From: Caulobacteraceae bacterium
GTDB taxonomy: Bacteria; Pseudomonadota; Alphaproteobacteria; Caulobacterales; Caulobacteraceae
Assembly: GCA_947484535.1 (NCBI GenBank)
Contig: CANKPO010000081.1
Coordinates: 1-6,260, forward strand
Length of the DNA stretch: 6,260 bases
Direction of reading: 5' to 3'
A program made the position numbers and the translations under genes. The notes beneath the pieces are model-generated. The model saw only the letters and a program-made list of their open reading frames with translations, did not search any database and was not told the DNA's origin. Shown here piece after piece: positions 6,223 to 6,260 of the stretch; the stretch's first letter is position 1, and each line of letters begins with the position of its first letter.

Positions 6223-6260
6223 TCCAGACCGTTTCACTAAGGCGGTTGGTGGTCCTCTGA

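Overview
This GC-rich window looks like chromosomal DNA from an alphaproteobacterium. The protein sequences resemble those of Caulobacterales or related orders, but that placement is by eye and is not firm. Every gene uses the same kind of GC-rich codons. I see no insertion sequence, phage gene, tRNA, rRNA or CRISPR array.

Layout. Positions 1-1263 (minus strand) hold most of a class I DNA photolyase gene; its 3' end lies outside the window. An 86-bp gap (1264-1349) separates it from a rightward block of five genes. These are kdsA (Kdo-8-phosphate synthase, 1350-2213), hldE (bifunctional heptose kinase/adenylyltransferase, 2278-3747), hldD (ADP-heptose epimerase, 3744-4745), a 67-residue protein of unknown function (4738-4941), and a membrane-anchored DUF3089-type alpha/beta-hydrolase-like protein (4979-6169). 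The last 91 bases hold a C-run/AC-repeat tract and a compact GC hairpin that looks like a dispersed intergenic repeat.

How the genes work together. KdsA makes the precursor of Kdo. HldE and HldD make ADP-L-glycero-D-manno-heptose. Kdo and heptose are the two signature sugars of the lipopolysaccharide inner core, so kdsA-hldE-hldD is an LPS core precursor cluster. hldE, hldD and the small gene overlap end to start (4 bp and 8 bp) and are probably translationally coupled. The other heptose enzymes (GmhA, GmhB) and Kdo enzymes (KdsB, KdsC, KdsD) are not in this window.

The most unusual point is the DUF3089-like protein. Its fold landmarks are intact, but the nucleophile-elbow serine is replaced by glutamate, and the histidine I expect near the C-terminus is also missing. 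It may be a pseudoenzyme or a hydrolase with altered chemistry. The rest of the window reads as ordinary housekeeping and cell-envelope biosynthesis.
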